NCBI GenBank assembly: GCA_021781455.1
Contig: JAJXWV010000024.1
Span: forward strand, 16,940-80,939
DNA from: Acidobacteriota bacterium
GTDB lineage: Bacteria > Acidobacteriota > Thermoanaerobaculia > Gp7-AA8
DNA: 64,000 nucleotides
Direction: 5' to 3'
Part shown: in pieces, positions 33,368 through 42,136 of the stretch
Layout of the letters: each line of letters starts with the position of its first letter
How positions within the stretch are numbered: the first letter of the stretch is position 1
Program-made: the position numbers and the translations under genes
The notes under the pieces: generated by a model
What the model saw: only the letters and a program-made list of their open reading frames with translations
Databases searched by the model: none
What the model was told of the DNA's origin: nothing

Positions 33368-35260
33368 TCAGGCGACGACTGGTGCGGTGGGCGGGGCGAG
33401 CACCGGTGCCGGCTGCTCCACCACCGCGTTCTGCGGCAGGTAATCGGCATTGGTCGCTTCGGGGCTGTTGTACTCGTACGGTCCGCGGCGGACGATCGGC
33501 ATCACTTCGAAATTGCCGTGCCGCAGCGGAGGCGAGCTCGTGGCCGCCCAATCCAGCGTGGTCGCTTCCCACGGATTCGAGCCCACCGTCACCTTGCCGC
33601 GCATGGCCTGGAAGGCGTTCCAGAAGAAGTTCACGATGAACGGGATCTGGAAGATCAGCAGCCCGATGGCCGACATGGACATGAACGGATTCGTCTGCGA
33701 GGCCACTTCCCTGGCGTGCGCGTACTGCATGCCGCCGTCGTAGAGCCGGCGCGAGATGCCTGCCAGTCCCTGGATGAACATCGGGAAGAAGATCCCGTTG
33801 ATGCAGACGAACGAGCCCCAGAAGTGCACGCGTCCCCAGAAGTCGTTGAGCTTCCGCCCGGTGATCTTCGGGAACCAGTAGTAGATGCCGGCGAACATGG
33901 CGAAGATGGTCCCCGGCGCCACCACGTAGTGGAAGTGCCCGATGACGTAGTAGGTGTCGTGCAGGTGGATGTCGGTCGCCGCCAGGCCTAACGGCAGGCC
34001 GGTCAACCCTCCGATGCCGAACATCGGCAGGAAGGCCAGGGCGAACATCATCGGCGTCGTGAAGCGGATCGAGCCGCCCCACAGCGAGAGGAACAGCGCG
34101 CTGAGGATGATCACCGAGGGGATCGAGATGATCATCGTGGTGGTCTGGAAGAACGAGCTGATGATCGTCCCCATCCCGGTCAGGAACATGTGGTGCGCCC
34201 AGACCACGAAGGACATGAAGCCGAGGAAGATCGTCGCGCTGACCATGGAGCGGTAGCCCCACAGCGGCTTGCGGGTGTTGTTCGCGATCACCTCCGCGAC
34301 GATTCCCATCGCCGGCAGGATCAGCACGTAAACCTCGGGATGCGCCAGGAACCAGAACAGGTGCTGCCACAGCAGCGGGTTGCCGCCGCCCGCGACCGTC
34401 AGCGGCGTGCCGCTGACCACCAGGCCGCTGGGCAGGAAGAAGCTCGTGTGCGCGACGCGGTCCATGAGCTGCAGCACGGCCGCGGCCTCGAGCGGCGGGA
34501 AGGCCAGCAGCAGCAGGAACGAGGTCACGAACTGCGCCCAGACGAAGAACGGCAGGCGCATGAAGTTCATCCCCTTGGCCCGCAGCTGGACGATCGTGAC
34601 GATGAAGTTCACCGATCCGAGCAGCGACGAGGTGATGAGGAAGATCATGCCCACCAGCCAGAAGGTCTGGCCTCGTGTGGCGATGTCGGAGAGCGGCGGA
34701 TAGGAAGTCCACCCCGAGGCGGCCGTGCCGTCCTTGAGCGCGAAGCTGGAGAGCATGATCAGCCCGCCGGGCAGGTAGCACCAGTAGCTGGCCATGTTCA
34801 GTTTCGGGAAGGCCATGTCGGGCGCGCCGATCTGCAGCGGCACCAGGTAGTTTCCGAAGGCGCCCACGGCCAGCGGCACGATGGCCAGGAAAACCATGAT
34901 CGTGCCGTGCATCGCGCCTAACTGGTTGTAGGCCTCCGGCAACAGCACTCCGCCGGGAGCGCGATTCTCGCCGAGGACCTTCATGACGCTGAAGGCCTGG
35001 CCCGGCCAGCCCAGCTGCAGGCGCATCAGGATCATCAGGCAGAAGCCGAAGAGCAGGAAAGAGAGCGCCGTGACGCCGTACTGGATGCCGATCCACTTGT
35101 GATCGGTGGAGAAGACGTAGCGCCGGATCCACGGCTCCTGGTGCGCCGCATGCTCGCGCTCCTCCGCTTCGGCCACGCGGAGAGCCTCGCGGAGCGCCTT
35201 CTCCGCGTCTCGCGCGTAGAGGTACTGGTCGCCAATCCGGATCTGTCGTTTCTGCGCCAA
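33368..35260 (-). CDS. coxA: Cytochrome c oxidase subunit I (haem-copper oxidase)
   Basis: 630 residues with about twelve membrane helices after a charged 45-residue N-terminal extension. Metal ligands are in place: H118 and H444 (low-spin haem), H442 (haem a3), H307, H356 and H357 (CuB), and Y311 of HPEVY for the His-Tyr cross-link; E309 is the A1-type glutamate. At the position of the K-channel lysine (TGVK in bovine) I read SVII, so this lysine seems to be replaced by Ile385, and the usual D-channel aspartate before YN is not obvious. It reduces oxygen to water and pumps protons if these differences allow. Confidence 0.94.
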   Translation of the reverse strand: MAQKRQIRIGDQYLYARDAEKALREALRVAEAEEREHAAHQEPWIRRYVFSTDHKWIGIQYGVTALSFLLFGFCLMILMRLQLGWPGQAFSVMKVLGENRAPGGVLLPEAYNQLGAMHGTIMVFLAIVPLAVGAFGNYLVPLQIGAPDMAFPKLNMASYWCYLPGGLIMLSSFALKDGTAASGWTSYPPLSDIATRGQTFWLVGMIFLITSSLLGSVNFIVTIVQLRAKGMNFMRLPFFVWAQFVTSFLLLLAFPPLEAAAVLQLMDRVAHTSFFLPSGLVVSGTPLTVAGGGNPLLWQHLFWFLAHPEVYVLILPAMGIVAEVIANNTRKPLWGYRSMVSATIFLGFMSFVVWAHHMFLTGMGTIISSFFQTTTMIISIPSVIILSALFLSLWGGSIRFTTPMMFALAFLPMFGIGGLTGLPLGLAATDIHLHDTYYVIGHFHYVVAPGTIFAMFAGIYYWFPKITGRKLNDFWGRVHFWGSFVCINGIFFPMFIQGLAGISRRLYDGGMQYAHAREVASQTNPFMSMSAIGLLIFQIPFIVNFFWNAFQAMRGKVTVGSNPWEATTLDWAATSSPPLRHGNFEVMPIVRRGPYEYNSPEATNADYLPQNAVVEQPAPVLAPPTAPVVA

Positions 35261-35278
35261 GCTAGCTCCTCCGACTTT

Positions 35279-35576
35279 TGTAGGGACGCACAGCAGTGCG
35301 TCCGCTCCCCCGTTGACGAAAGCTGCGGACGCGCTGCTGCGCGTCCCTACGCCACCCGCCCTCTCCTGAGCCGGCGAACGACGGCTGCCATTCGGCCGTC
35401 GTTCGCCGGGGGCGCCTCAGGATTCCTGCCTCTGGTTTCCGTTGCTCCCTTGGGAACTGTTCATGGGGTGCGGGCATCCTGCCCGCCTCCGGTCGGGCAT
35501 CTTGCCCGACCGGTTGTCGTTCCAGTCGCCAGGCTGGAAGCCTGGCGACTGGCGGGCTGGAAGCCCGCACCCCTTT
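35279..35576. repeat. P5 element followed by P4-type hairpins
   Basis: P5: TAGGGACGCACAGCAGTGCG... and GCTGCGGACGCGCTGCTGCG...CGTCCCTAC (35279-35351), the intergenic twin of the addA insertion. Then CCGGCGAACGACGGC...GCCGTCGTTCGCCGG (35374-35409). P4: GTGCGGGCATCCTGCCCGCC, GGTCGGGCATCTTGCCCGACC, CCAGGCTGGAAGCCTGG and GGCGGGCTGGAAGCCCGCAC (35467-35572). It fills the gap between the cupredoxin gene and coxA. Confidence 0.87.
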
Positions 35577-35579
35577 TCA

Positions 35580-36422
35580 TTACGACGCCTTGTATGTAAT
35601 CGATACCTGCTTCGTCTCTTTCGGTCCGACGGTGATCTGCTGCTCCTGCGGCCCGTACTTCTCCTGCCACGACACCAGCGTGTAGGTCCCGGGCGGGAGG
35701 TTGGGAATGGTGAACGTGCCGTTCATCTGCGAGACCGCGTAGAACGGGTGCGGCATCACGGCCATGTACGACTTCATCCAGCCGTGGACGTCGCACTTGA
35801 CCTTGAACGGCGTCATCTCCACCTTGTCGAACTTCTTCGTGGCCACCATCCCCTGAATCGGCTGACCCTCGTTGAACTGCGAGTTGACGACGGGCATGGC
35901 GTGCACGTTGTGCAGCGTCTGGTCGTCGTTCCTGATCTCGAGCGGCTGGTCGACACGCACCGCCTGCACGTGCGGGTAGTAGCGGCAGCCCTTCTGGTCG
36001 AGCGTGGCCGGAGTGGACGGCATCGGATAGTTACCCGGCGGCGGGTTCTTGATGTAGACGAGCACGTTGGCGAGATCGCCGGCCGCGTCGACCACCACCT
36101 CTTCGTCCTGCGCGTTCTGTCCGTTCGGATGCTGGGACGAGCAGTACGGATCGGCGTTCATCTGGATCGTCGGCATCTTCGGTGCATTCCCGACGAGCTT
36201 CACGACACCGGTGATGGTGGCGGCGTCGGCCACGACCGGCACAGCGGCGGCAGCGGCAGCCGGCGCTCCGGACGTCGTTGCCGGCGCGCTGGCGGCCTGC
36301 GGCGCCTCGTCGTCCTCACCTTCGTCTTCCTTCGACGCCGCTTCGTGACCCTTGCCGCACGCGAACACGAACATCACCAGCGCGGCGGCGAACATGAGCG
36401 TTACGAACTTCTTGAGTGTCAT
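35580..36422 (-). CDS. Cupredoxin-like lipoprotein with carboxypeptidase-regulatory fold
   Basis: 280 residues. A lipobox (FVFAC, Cys22) precedes an acidic, Ala/Pro-rich linker (28-65). The body shows DQTLHNVHAMP (H171, H174) and VKCDVHGWMKSYM (C210, H213, M216), the ligand pattern of a type 1 copper site, and the last 60 residues (GTFTIPNLPPGTYTLVSWQEKYG) look like a carboxypeptidase regulatory domain. It would be a lipid-anchored copper electron carrier or copper donor on the outer face. Its place just upstream of coxA suggests it links the cytochrome of the bc complex to the oxidase. Confidence 0.78.
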   Translation of the reverse strand: MTLKKFVTLMFAAALVMFVFACGKGHEAASKEDEGEDDEAPQAASAPATTSGAPAAAAAAVPVVADAATITGVVKLVGNAPKMPTIQMNADPYCSSQHPNGQNAQDEEVVVDAAGDLANVLVYIKNPPPGNYPMPSTPATLDQKGCRYYPHVQAVRVDQPLEIRNDDQTLHNVHAMPVVNSQFNEGQPIQGMVATKKFDKVEMTPFKVKCDVHGWMKSYMAVMPHPFYAVSQMNGTFTIPNLPPGTYTLVSWQEKYGPQEQQITVGPKETKQVSITYKAS

Positions 36423-36436
36423 TTTTCTCCTTGTTT

Positions 36437-36508
36437 CTCTTGACGAGACCCCTCATCCGGCCTTCGGCCACCTTCTCCCCGCTGCGGCGGGGAGAAGGGC
36501 AACCAACA
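36437..36508. repeat. P1 hairpin
   Basis: GACGAGACCCCTCATCCGGC, CCGGCCTTCGGCC, then CACCTTCTCCCCGCTGCGGCGGGGAGAAGGG. It is a close match to the second half of the P1 insertion in addB. It lies between the octahaem cytochrome and cupredoxin genes. Confidence 0.85.
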
Positions 36509-36534
36509 CATGCGTTTCATTTCCATCTCATTAC

Positions 36535-39500
36535 TCATCGCCCAGCTGTGACTCCTCCACCCTGCTCCGCCCGTCCGGTCTTCATGGCCGGCAGCTGCTT
36601 CGGCATCGAAGGAGGCGCAATCACGGCAGGCGCCTGGTTCGGCGCCGCCGCGCGAATCTGTGTGATGCCAATGCTCCAGATGTAGTCGCGCAGGTATTCG
36701 GTGAGCGCGACCGGGTCGGCCATGGTCCGCTTGAGATCTGCTTCGCTCTTGAAGTACGGCATCAGGGCGGCCTTCGACTTCGCGAACTGCGGCGAGTCGA
36801 TGGCGTTGGCCAGCGGCGAGATGAATCCGCCCGTGGCCGGATCGCGCGGGAAGTTCGCCGGCATGCGCGTGCCCGGGATCATCTCGTTGGGCCGGCGGAT
36901 CCAGTCGGGAATCCAGTCGTGGCGCAGGCGCACCCGCGCCAGCGTGAGGTTCGGCGCCAGCGACTGCGTGCTGGCCGTCTTCGGCACCGGCGGCGCTTCC
37001 GGATTGACCGGAGTCGTGGCGTGGCACTGCGCGCAACGGAGCATGTTGAAGACTTCCCGCCCCACCGCCACGTTCGATGCCGGCGGCATGCTGTAGACCG
37101 CGTTGTCGAATTCGTGCGCCTTCCCTTCCGCGGCGAACATCCCCACCAGCGTGTTCGCCTCCGCATCCGTGAACTGGAACGTGGGCATGCGCACGCTCAC
37201 CCACGGCCGGATCTTCATGACCGTCGGATCCTTGAGAAAATTGAAGAGGAACGGCGACTGGGCGCGAGCCCCCTCCGGCGTCAGGTCCGGCGGGAGGAAG
37301 TTCGTGTCCGAGATCAGCGAGGCGATGGCCCGCCCGTAGCCGTCGACGATGTGACAGGCGCGGCAGTTGTGCTGCGAGACGAGCTTCAGCCCTTCCTGGG
37401 CGGCACGCGTCTGCGGATCGGTCGCGGCGATCTTGTCCGCGCCGATCTGGTCCTTGGTCAGGCCCAGGACCACCGTCGTGACCAGCCGCGCTTCCTCCGG
37501 CGTGAGGTGGAAGTTCGGCATCTTCAGCTTGTCGTTGTAGGCCTTGGTGCGGAGATCGTCGTAGATGCGCGGGCTGCGCAGCTTGTTGTAGATCCACGAC
37601 GGCACCGTGTGCAGCACGTGCTCGTGCACGCCATCCTCGGCCTTGTAGTCGTGCACGAATCCGAAGTCGAAGAGATGCAGCGCCTTCGACCCTTCGATGG
37701 TCAGGTCGGTGCCGATCGGCTTGAGGCCCTCGAATCCGTCGATGTTGTGGCAGGAGTAGCAGCCGTATTTCTCGATGCTCCGCTGGCCGAGATAGACGAG
37801 CTGCTCGTGCATCGGCATCGTCTTGAGCTTCGCCTCCGCATCGCGGTCGGTGCGGGTGTTGACGAGATAGCCCTTGGCCAGTTCGCGAACCGCCTCCGGA
37901 TCGACCGGGCGAATGGGCTTCTGCATGAACTGCGGCTTCTGCAGGGTGACCAGGTAGGCCGTGACGTCGGCGGCCTCCTGGTCGGACAGCCGCAGCGACG
38001 GCATCGGCGCCTCGGGGTAATACGCCTTCGGATTGCGCACCCAGTTGTAGATCCAGGCCGCGTTGGTCTTGGTTCCAACACCCGTGAGGTTGAAGCCGTA
38101 GTTGCGCTCCAGCGGGAAATCGGTGCGGCGCGCCAGGCGCATCTCGCCGGTCGTGGCGCCCTTCACCGTCTCGGTGTCGACGTGGCAGCCGAGGCAGCCG
38201 ATCGTGTTGACGAGCTGCTTGCCGCGGGCGGCGTCGCCCGGGCCCGGCGCGGGCCAGACCCGGTGCTTCGACTTCGAAAAGAGGTACTCGACGATGGCGC
38301 GGATCTCCGCGTCCTGGTACTTGATGTTCTGGGCGCGCTCGGCGGCGGGCACGGCCGGCCCGACCATGTTGCGCTGGTAGAAGAACGACGGCATGCGCGT
38401 CGTGGAGCGGAAGTCGTGCGGCTCCGAGATCCAGCGGATGGCCCACTCCGGCGTGGTTTTCTCGGCGATGCCGGTCAGGTCGGGCCCGGGCTTGCGCAGG
38501 CCGGTGAAGCGCCAGTTGGCGATCTTGTGGCAGGCATAGCAGCCGATGAGCTCCACGGTCGCCTCGGCCCTGGTGATCTGGGCGCCGCCTTTGATCTGCA
38601 CCTGGTTGGCGTGGCACTTCACGCAGCCGGCCTCGTAGTACTGCCGCGGATACATCGGCGTTTCGTCGAAGGGGTTCTCCTCGTATCCCCACTGGCGTTT
38701 GGCGACGTTCCAGAAGCCGGACCAGCGGCGCTCCATCTTCGCGTTAGGCGGGACGTGGCCGGCCCGGCCGAACTCCGTGGCCCGGTCCATTCCGTGATGG
38801 CAGGAGGTGCATCCGTACTCGAGCAGCGGATGCGCCGAGGCCGATCCCACGAAGAGGTCGAGCTTGGGATGCGTGCGCCAGGGATTGAGGATCTCCTGCG
38901 GCGCGTCCTGGATGCGCTTGAGCTGGGCGATGCGCTGCTCGGTGGCGGCGCGCTTGTTCTGCGGGATCTGATAGGTGTCGAGCTTCTGCTGCAGCTCGGC
39001 GGAGAGCCGCGCCGCTTCCTTCTTCGACTCGAAGCCCGGCTGGTCGATGGCCCGATGGCAGGTCTGGCAGCGGTCGACGCGCGGAACCTCCATGTAATTG
39101 ACGTTGACGAACAGATCGGGCAGGACCACCTGGTCGATCTTGAAGGTCGGGCTGATGAAGTCGAGCATCGGGGCGTTCAGGATGAAGAACTGGCCGTTCG
39201 TGGAAACGGCGGCGAGCTGCTTTTTGACGAGGTCGATCGATGCGGTCAGCTGCTTCCTGGTGTCCTCGGCATCCTTGATCTTCTTCAGCCAGGCGTTCAC
39301 CCGGGCCTGGACGGCGTCGCGATCGCGCGTCACGGCCTGCAGGCGCAGCTGCAGGTCGTCGACGTGATTGGAGAGGTCGATGTATTCCTTCCGCGTCTGT
39401 GCCCGGTCGCGGCGCTTCTGCAGGACCGCCATCTCGAGCTCGTATCGCTTGGCGTCGAGGTTGGCCTTGGCGAAGCGGTAGTCCTCGTCCGCCGCGTAGT

Positions 39501-39825
39501 GCTGCCCTTCCCACTGATCGAGATCCCGCTGCGCCAGCACGTACTGCTGGCGGTGCGCGGCGATGGTGAGCTCCTGCTGCTTGATCTGTTTGTCGAGCTG
39601 CGCCATGCGCGTGCGGTTCTCGCCCTGCTGCGCGGCCCGCAGGTCCTGCTGCAGGCGCTCCTGCTGGATGCGAATGAACTCCCATTGGAACCACTTCCAG
39701 CCGCGGACGTAGTCGTAGAGCACGATCCCGCCGGTCACGAACAGGAGTCCGAGCGCCGACACGGCGAAGATCAGATTGAGCTTCGCCATCGAGTAGTTGT
39801 GGGGGATCGGCTCTTGGGGTTTCAT
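36535..39825 (-). CDS. Octahaem cytochrome c with N-terminal membrane helix and long coiled coil
   Basis: 1096 residues. One membrane helix (about 17-38) is followed by a charged coiled-coil region (50-205), then by eight CxxCH motifs starting at C253, C339, C401, C429, C544, C689, C821 and C931. Methionine ligand candidates in RMPSFF, MPSLRLS, MPNFHLT, MPTFQFT and RMPANF follow five of them, the cytochrome c class I pattern. The order Rieske, cytochrome b, cytochrome b C-terminal part, then this gene shows it acts as the cytochrome c1 equivalent of a bc-type complex and probably passes electrons to the oxidase. I chose the ATG at 39825 because the frame before it is word-hairpin sequence. 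Confidence 0.85.
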   Translation of the reverse strand: MKPQEPIPHNYSMAKLNLIFAVSALGLLFVTGGIVLYDYVRGWKWFQWEFIRIQQERLQQDLRAAQQGENRTRMAQLDKQIKQQELTIAAHRQQYVLAQRDLDQWEGQHYAADEDYRFAKANLDAKRYELEMAVLQKRRDRAQTRKEYIDLSNHVDDLQLRLQAVTRDRDAVQARVNAWLKKIKDAEDTRKQLTASIDLVKKQLAAVSTNGQFFILNAPMLDFISPTFKIDQVVLPDLFVNVNYMEVPRVDRCQTCHRAIDQPGFESKKEAARLSAELQQKLDTYQIPQNKRAATEQRIAQLKRIQDAPQEILNPWRTHPKLDLFVGSASAHPLLEYGCTSCHHGMDRATEFGRAGHVPPNAKMERRWSGFWNVAKRQWGYEENPFDETPMYPRQYYEAGCVKCHANQVQIKGGAQITRAEATVELIGCYACHKIANWRFTGLRKPGPDLTGIAEKTTPEWAIRWISEPHDFRSTTRMPSFFYQRNMVGPAVPAAERAQNIKYQDAEIRAIVEYLFSKSKHRVWPAPGPGDAARGKQLVNTIGCLGCHVDTETVKGATTGEMRLARRTDFPLERNYGFNLTGVGTKTNAAWIYNWVRNPKAYYPEAPMPSLRLSDQEAADVTAYLVTLQKPQFMQKPIRPVDPEAVRELAKGYLVNTRTDRDAEAKLKTMPMHEQLVYLGQRSIEKYGCYSCHNIDGFEGLKPIGTDLTIEGSKALHLFDFGFVHDYKAEDGVHEHVLHTVPSWIYNKLRSPRIYDDLRTKAYNDKLKMPNFHLTPEEARLVTTVVLGLTKDQIGADKIAATDPQTRAAQEGLKLVSQHNCRACHIVDGYGRAIASLISDTNFLPPDLTPEGARAQSPFLFNFLKDPTVMKIRPWVSVRMPTFQFTDAEANTLVGMFAAEGKAHEFDNAVYSMPPASNVAVGREVFNMLRCAQCHATTPVNPEAPPVPKTASTQSLAPNLTLARVRLRHDWIPDWIRRPNEMIPGTRMPANFPRDPATGGFISPLANAIDSPQFAKSKAALMPYFKSEADLKRTMADPVALTEYLRDYIWSIGITQIRAAAPNQAPAVIAPPSMPKQLPAMKTGRAEQGGGVTAGR

Positions 39826-39829
39826 TGGT

Positions 39830-39943
39830 TCAGACCACAGACCACAGACCGCAGACCGCAGACCACAGACCACAGTCGGAGGACGCCGTGAGACCGCGAT
39901 CTGCGGTCCGCCGCCTGCGGTCTGCGGTCTGCGGTCTCGTCTT
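39830..39943. repeat. Word-hairpin, 7-nt word CAGACCR
   Basis: The left arm has six tandem words (CAGACCA/CAGACCG) ending in CAGTCGG; the right arm is GCGGTCC, GCCGCCT and GCGGTCT three times. It lies between the cytochrome b C-terminal gene and the octahaem cytochrome. The word is the same as at 10438 and 13454. Confidence 0.9.
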
Positions 39944-41166
39944 CATATGTTGAAAAAGATCTCCTGGATATGAACGATGTACTTCAGGTTGAACAGCCAC
40001 CGCAGGACCATCTTGATCGGCAGCGCCATCATGAAAAGGAAGAGGAACGAGCCGACGTAGTAGCGCGGGCCGCCCATCTTCAGGTAGAAGCGGCGAAACG
40101 GTTTCGCGGCCAGCAGCGGCGGCAGGCTCAGGTACGCCAGTACCAGCAGGATCCCGAACGACTCCCGCAGGATCCACAGCTTGGGCAGCGGCATGCCTAA
40201 CAGCTTCACCCAGATGATCTCGGAGAGGTCGACGTTGACCAGTGGTACGAGCTTGTTCGGATCCCAGTACTCGAACGGCCCGAAGAAGTTCCAGTTGGGG
40301 CCGCGCAGGAACGTGCCGGTGATGATCAGGAACGACCAGAGCACGAGGAAGCCGTAGAGAAAGACGCCGATCTCCCACTTGCGCTCGCGGAACGAGTAGT
40401 AGCCGTTGCCCTTTGGATTGGTGTCGATGTACGGGATGGCCATGAGGCCGACGATGATCAGCGTCGGCAGGACCACGCCGGCCAGCCAGGGGTCGAAGTA
40501 GACCAGCATCTCCTGGAGGCCGAGGAAGTACCAGGGGGCCTTGGCCGGATTCGGAGAGGAGGTGGGGTTGGCGGCTTCTTCGAGCGGCGCGCGCAGCGCG
40601 ATCGACCAGACGATCATGACGATCGTCAGCAGGATCATGCAGAGCATCTCCGTGTAGACGAGGTCCGGCCAGGTGAAGAGCTTCTCGTCCGACTCGGTCT
40701 TCTCCCAGGGAATGCCGCCCGCGGCGAGCTGGCGGTCGTTGAGATAGGCCTTCCGCAGCGCAATCCAGGTGAAGATCCCGAGCAGGAAGATCATCGCGCC
40801 GATGGGCACGTTGTCGGGCTTGGCGGCGATGAGAAAGAAGTTCGGGTCGAGCATCGACAGGCCGAACGCCGCCAGGGCGCCGATCAGCAGCCGCAGCCCC
40901 ACTCGCTTGTCCCACAGCCGGCCGCCGAGGTTGGACAGCATGAAGAGGATCACGAAGTAGGCGATGCCGAGGTACAGCAGCGGACGGACGGCGAAACCGA
41001 CGACGACGAAGAGCGTGCCGAAGGCGATGAAGATCGCCCCCACCTTCGACCGGATCTTCCCCTCCAGCAGGTTGAAGAACACCACGAACGCGAAGACGGA
41101 CGTCAACAGCAGGAACGAGGTCGACGCGGCGGACAGGGTGTTGATGAAGTCCTTGAGGAAGGTCAT
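39943..41166 (-). CDS. Cytochrome b C-terminal (subunit IV-like) subunit, extended
   Basis: 407 residues, about ten membrane helices. The middle part has the quinol-site region of cytochrome b subunit IV: PNPAKAPWYFLGLQEMLVYF (the PEWY position reads APWY) and VVLPTLIIVGLMAIPYID. About 170 residues with four or five helices precede it, and about 120 residues follow; both are extra compared with a 160-residue PetD. With the separate cytochrome b N-terminal gene upstream it forms a split cytochrome b. The extra helices may hold the octahaem cytochrome or a further subunit. Confidence 0.8.
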   Translation of the reverse strand: MTFLKDFINTLSAASTSFLLLTSVFAFVVFFNLLEGKIRSKVGAIFIAFGTLFVVVGFAVRPLLYLGIAYFVILFMLSNLGGRLWDKRVGLRLLIGALAAFGLSMLDPNFFLIAAKPDNVPIGAMIFLLGIFTWIALRKAYLNDRQLAAGGIPWEKTESDEKLFTWPDLVYTEMLCMILLTIVMIVWSIALRAPLEEAANPTSSPNPAKAPWYFLGLQEMLVYFDPWLAGVVLPTLIIVGLMAIPYIDTNPKGNGYYSFRERKWEIGVFLYGFLVLWSFLIITGTFLRGPNWNFFGPFEYWDPNKLVPLVNVDLSEIIWVKLLGMPLPKLWILRESFGILLVLAYLSLPPLLAAKPFRRFYLKMGGPRYYVGSFLFLFMMALPIKMVLRWLFNLKYIVHIQEIFFNI

Positions 41167-41171
41167 CGTCG

Positions 41172-41263
41172 TTCACTTGTCTGGCTCCTGGCTCTTCGCT
41201 CTTGGCTCTTGGGTTCAGCCGAGGCCCAACAGCCAGGAGCTGAGAGCCAGGAGCCTCTCGTCG
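41172..41263. repeat. Word-hairpin, 7-nt word GGCTCYT
   Basis: The left arm is GGCTCCT/GGCTCTT/CGCTCTT/GGCTCTT; the right arm is CAGCCAG/GAGCTGA/GAGCCAG/GAGCCTC. It lies between the two cytochrome b genes. Confidence 0.88.
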
Positions 41264-42049
41264 TCACAACGGCCCGCTGATGCCGCCGTCCTTCCTCACG
41301 CGCCAGAAGTGAATGGCCATCAGGAATCCGGCGGCCAGAGGGATGACCATGCAGTGCAGCACGTAGAAGCGCAGCAGCGTGGAGGGGCCGATCGACCGGC
41401 CGCCGATGAGCGCGAATCGCGCGTCGTCGCCGGCGTGGATCAGCCGTATGTCGCCAAGTTTTATGAGCCCCGACATGGGGCCCTCGTTTCCCGCGCCGGG
41501 TGTGGCGCGCGCCATGTTCGAGCCGACCGTGATGGCCCAGATGGCCAGCTGATCCCACGGCAGCAGGTACCCGGTGAATGAAAGCAGAAGGGTGAGCACC
41601 AGCAGGATCACGCCGATGTTCCAGTTGAACTCGCGGGGCGGCTTGTACGACCCGGTCATGAAGACGCGGAACATGTGCAGCCAGACCGCGATGACCATGG
41701 CGTGCGCACCCCAGCGGTGCATCTCCCGCATGATCCCGAAGGGCGCCTGCTCGCGCAGGTCCAGGATGTCGGTGAAGGCGTATTCGATCGTGGGGCGGTA
41801 ATAGAACATCAGCAGCAGGCCCGTGACCGTCTCCACGAGAAACAGGAAGAACGAGGTCCCGCCCATGCACCAGGTGTAGCTCATGCGCACGCCGGAGCGG
41901 CGCACCTTGACCGGATGGAGGTGCAGGATCAGCGAGCCGAGGACCGCCAGGACGCGCTTGCGGTTCGTGTTCGGAATCCCGACCCGGAAGACCGACTTCC
42001 AGATCTGCGAATTGACGATGCCTTCCTGGACGGATTTGAGGTTCGCCAT
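41264..42049 (-). CDS. Cytochrome b N-terminal (b6-like) subunit
   Basis: 261 residues with four membrane helices. The haem-binding histidines are in MREMHRWGAHAMVIAVWLHM and, in the fourth helix, in FYVLHCMVIPLAAGFLMAIH. SYTWCMGGTSFFLFLVETVTG and GYLLPWDQLAIWAITV are the other signature segments. It carries electrons across the membrane between the two quinone sites of a bc-type complex. I chose the ATG at 42049; the longer frame runs through a hairpin repeat. Confidence 0.93.
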   Translation of the reverse strand: MANLKSVQEGIVNSQIWKSVFRVGIPNTNRKRVLAVLGSLILHLHPVKVRRSGVRMSYTWCMGGTSFFLFLVETVTGLLLMFYYRPTIEYAFTDILDLREQAPFGIMREMHRWGAHAMVIAVWLHMFRVFMTGSYKPPREFNWNIGVILLVLTLLLSFTGYLLPWDQLAIWAITVGSNMARATPGAGNEGPMSGLIKLGDIRLIHAGDDARFALIGGRSIGPSTLLRFYVLHCMVIPLAAGFLMAIHFWRVRKDGGISGPL

Positions 42050-42065
42050 CGTGCTCCAGTTCGTG

Positions 42066-42136
42066 AAAGCTGTTGGCTGTTGGCTCTTGGCTCTTGGGGG
42101 GCGGCCCAAGAGCCAAGAGCTAAGAGCCAGGAGCCG
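42066..42136. repeat. Word-hairpin, 7-nt word TTGGCTS
   Basis: The left arm is TTGGCTG/TTGGCTC/TTGGCTC; the right arm is CCAAGAG/CCAAGAG/CTAAGAG/CCAGGAG. The loop is very short. It lies between the Rieske and cytochrome b genes. Confidence 0.9.

Noticed and set aside
36352..39891. Open frame of 1179 codons on the plus strand
   Set aside because: It lies wholly opposite the octahaem cytochrome gene, whose eight CxxCH motifs prove the minus strand is coding. Its composition (His/Arg/Val-rich) is the usual antisense shadow in GC-rich DNA.
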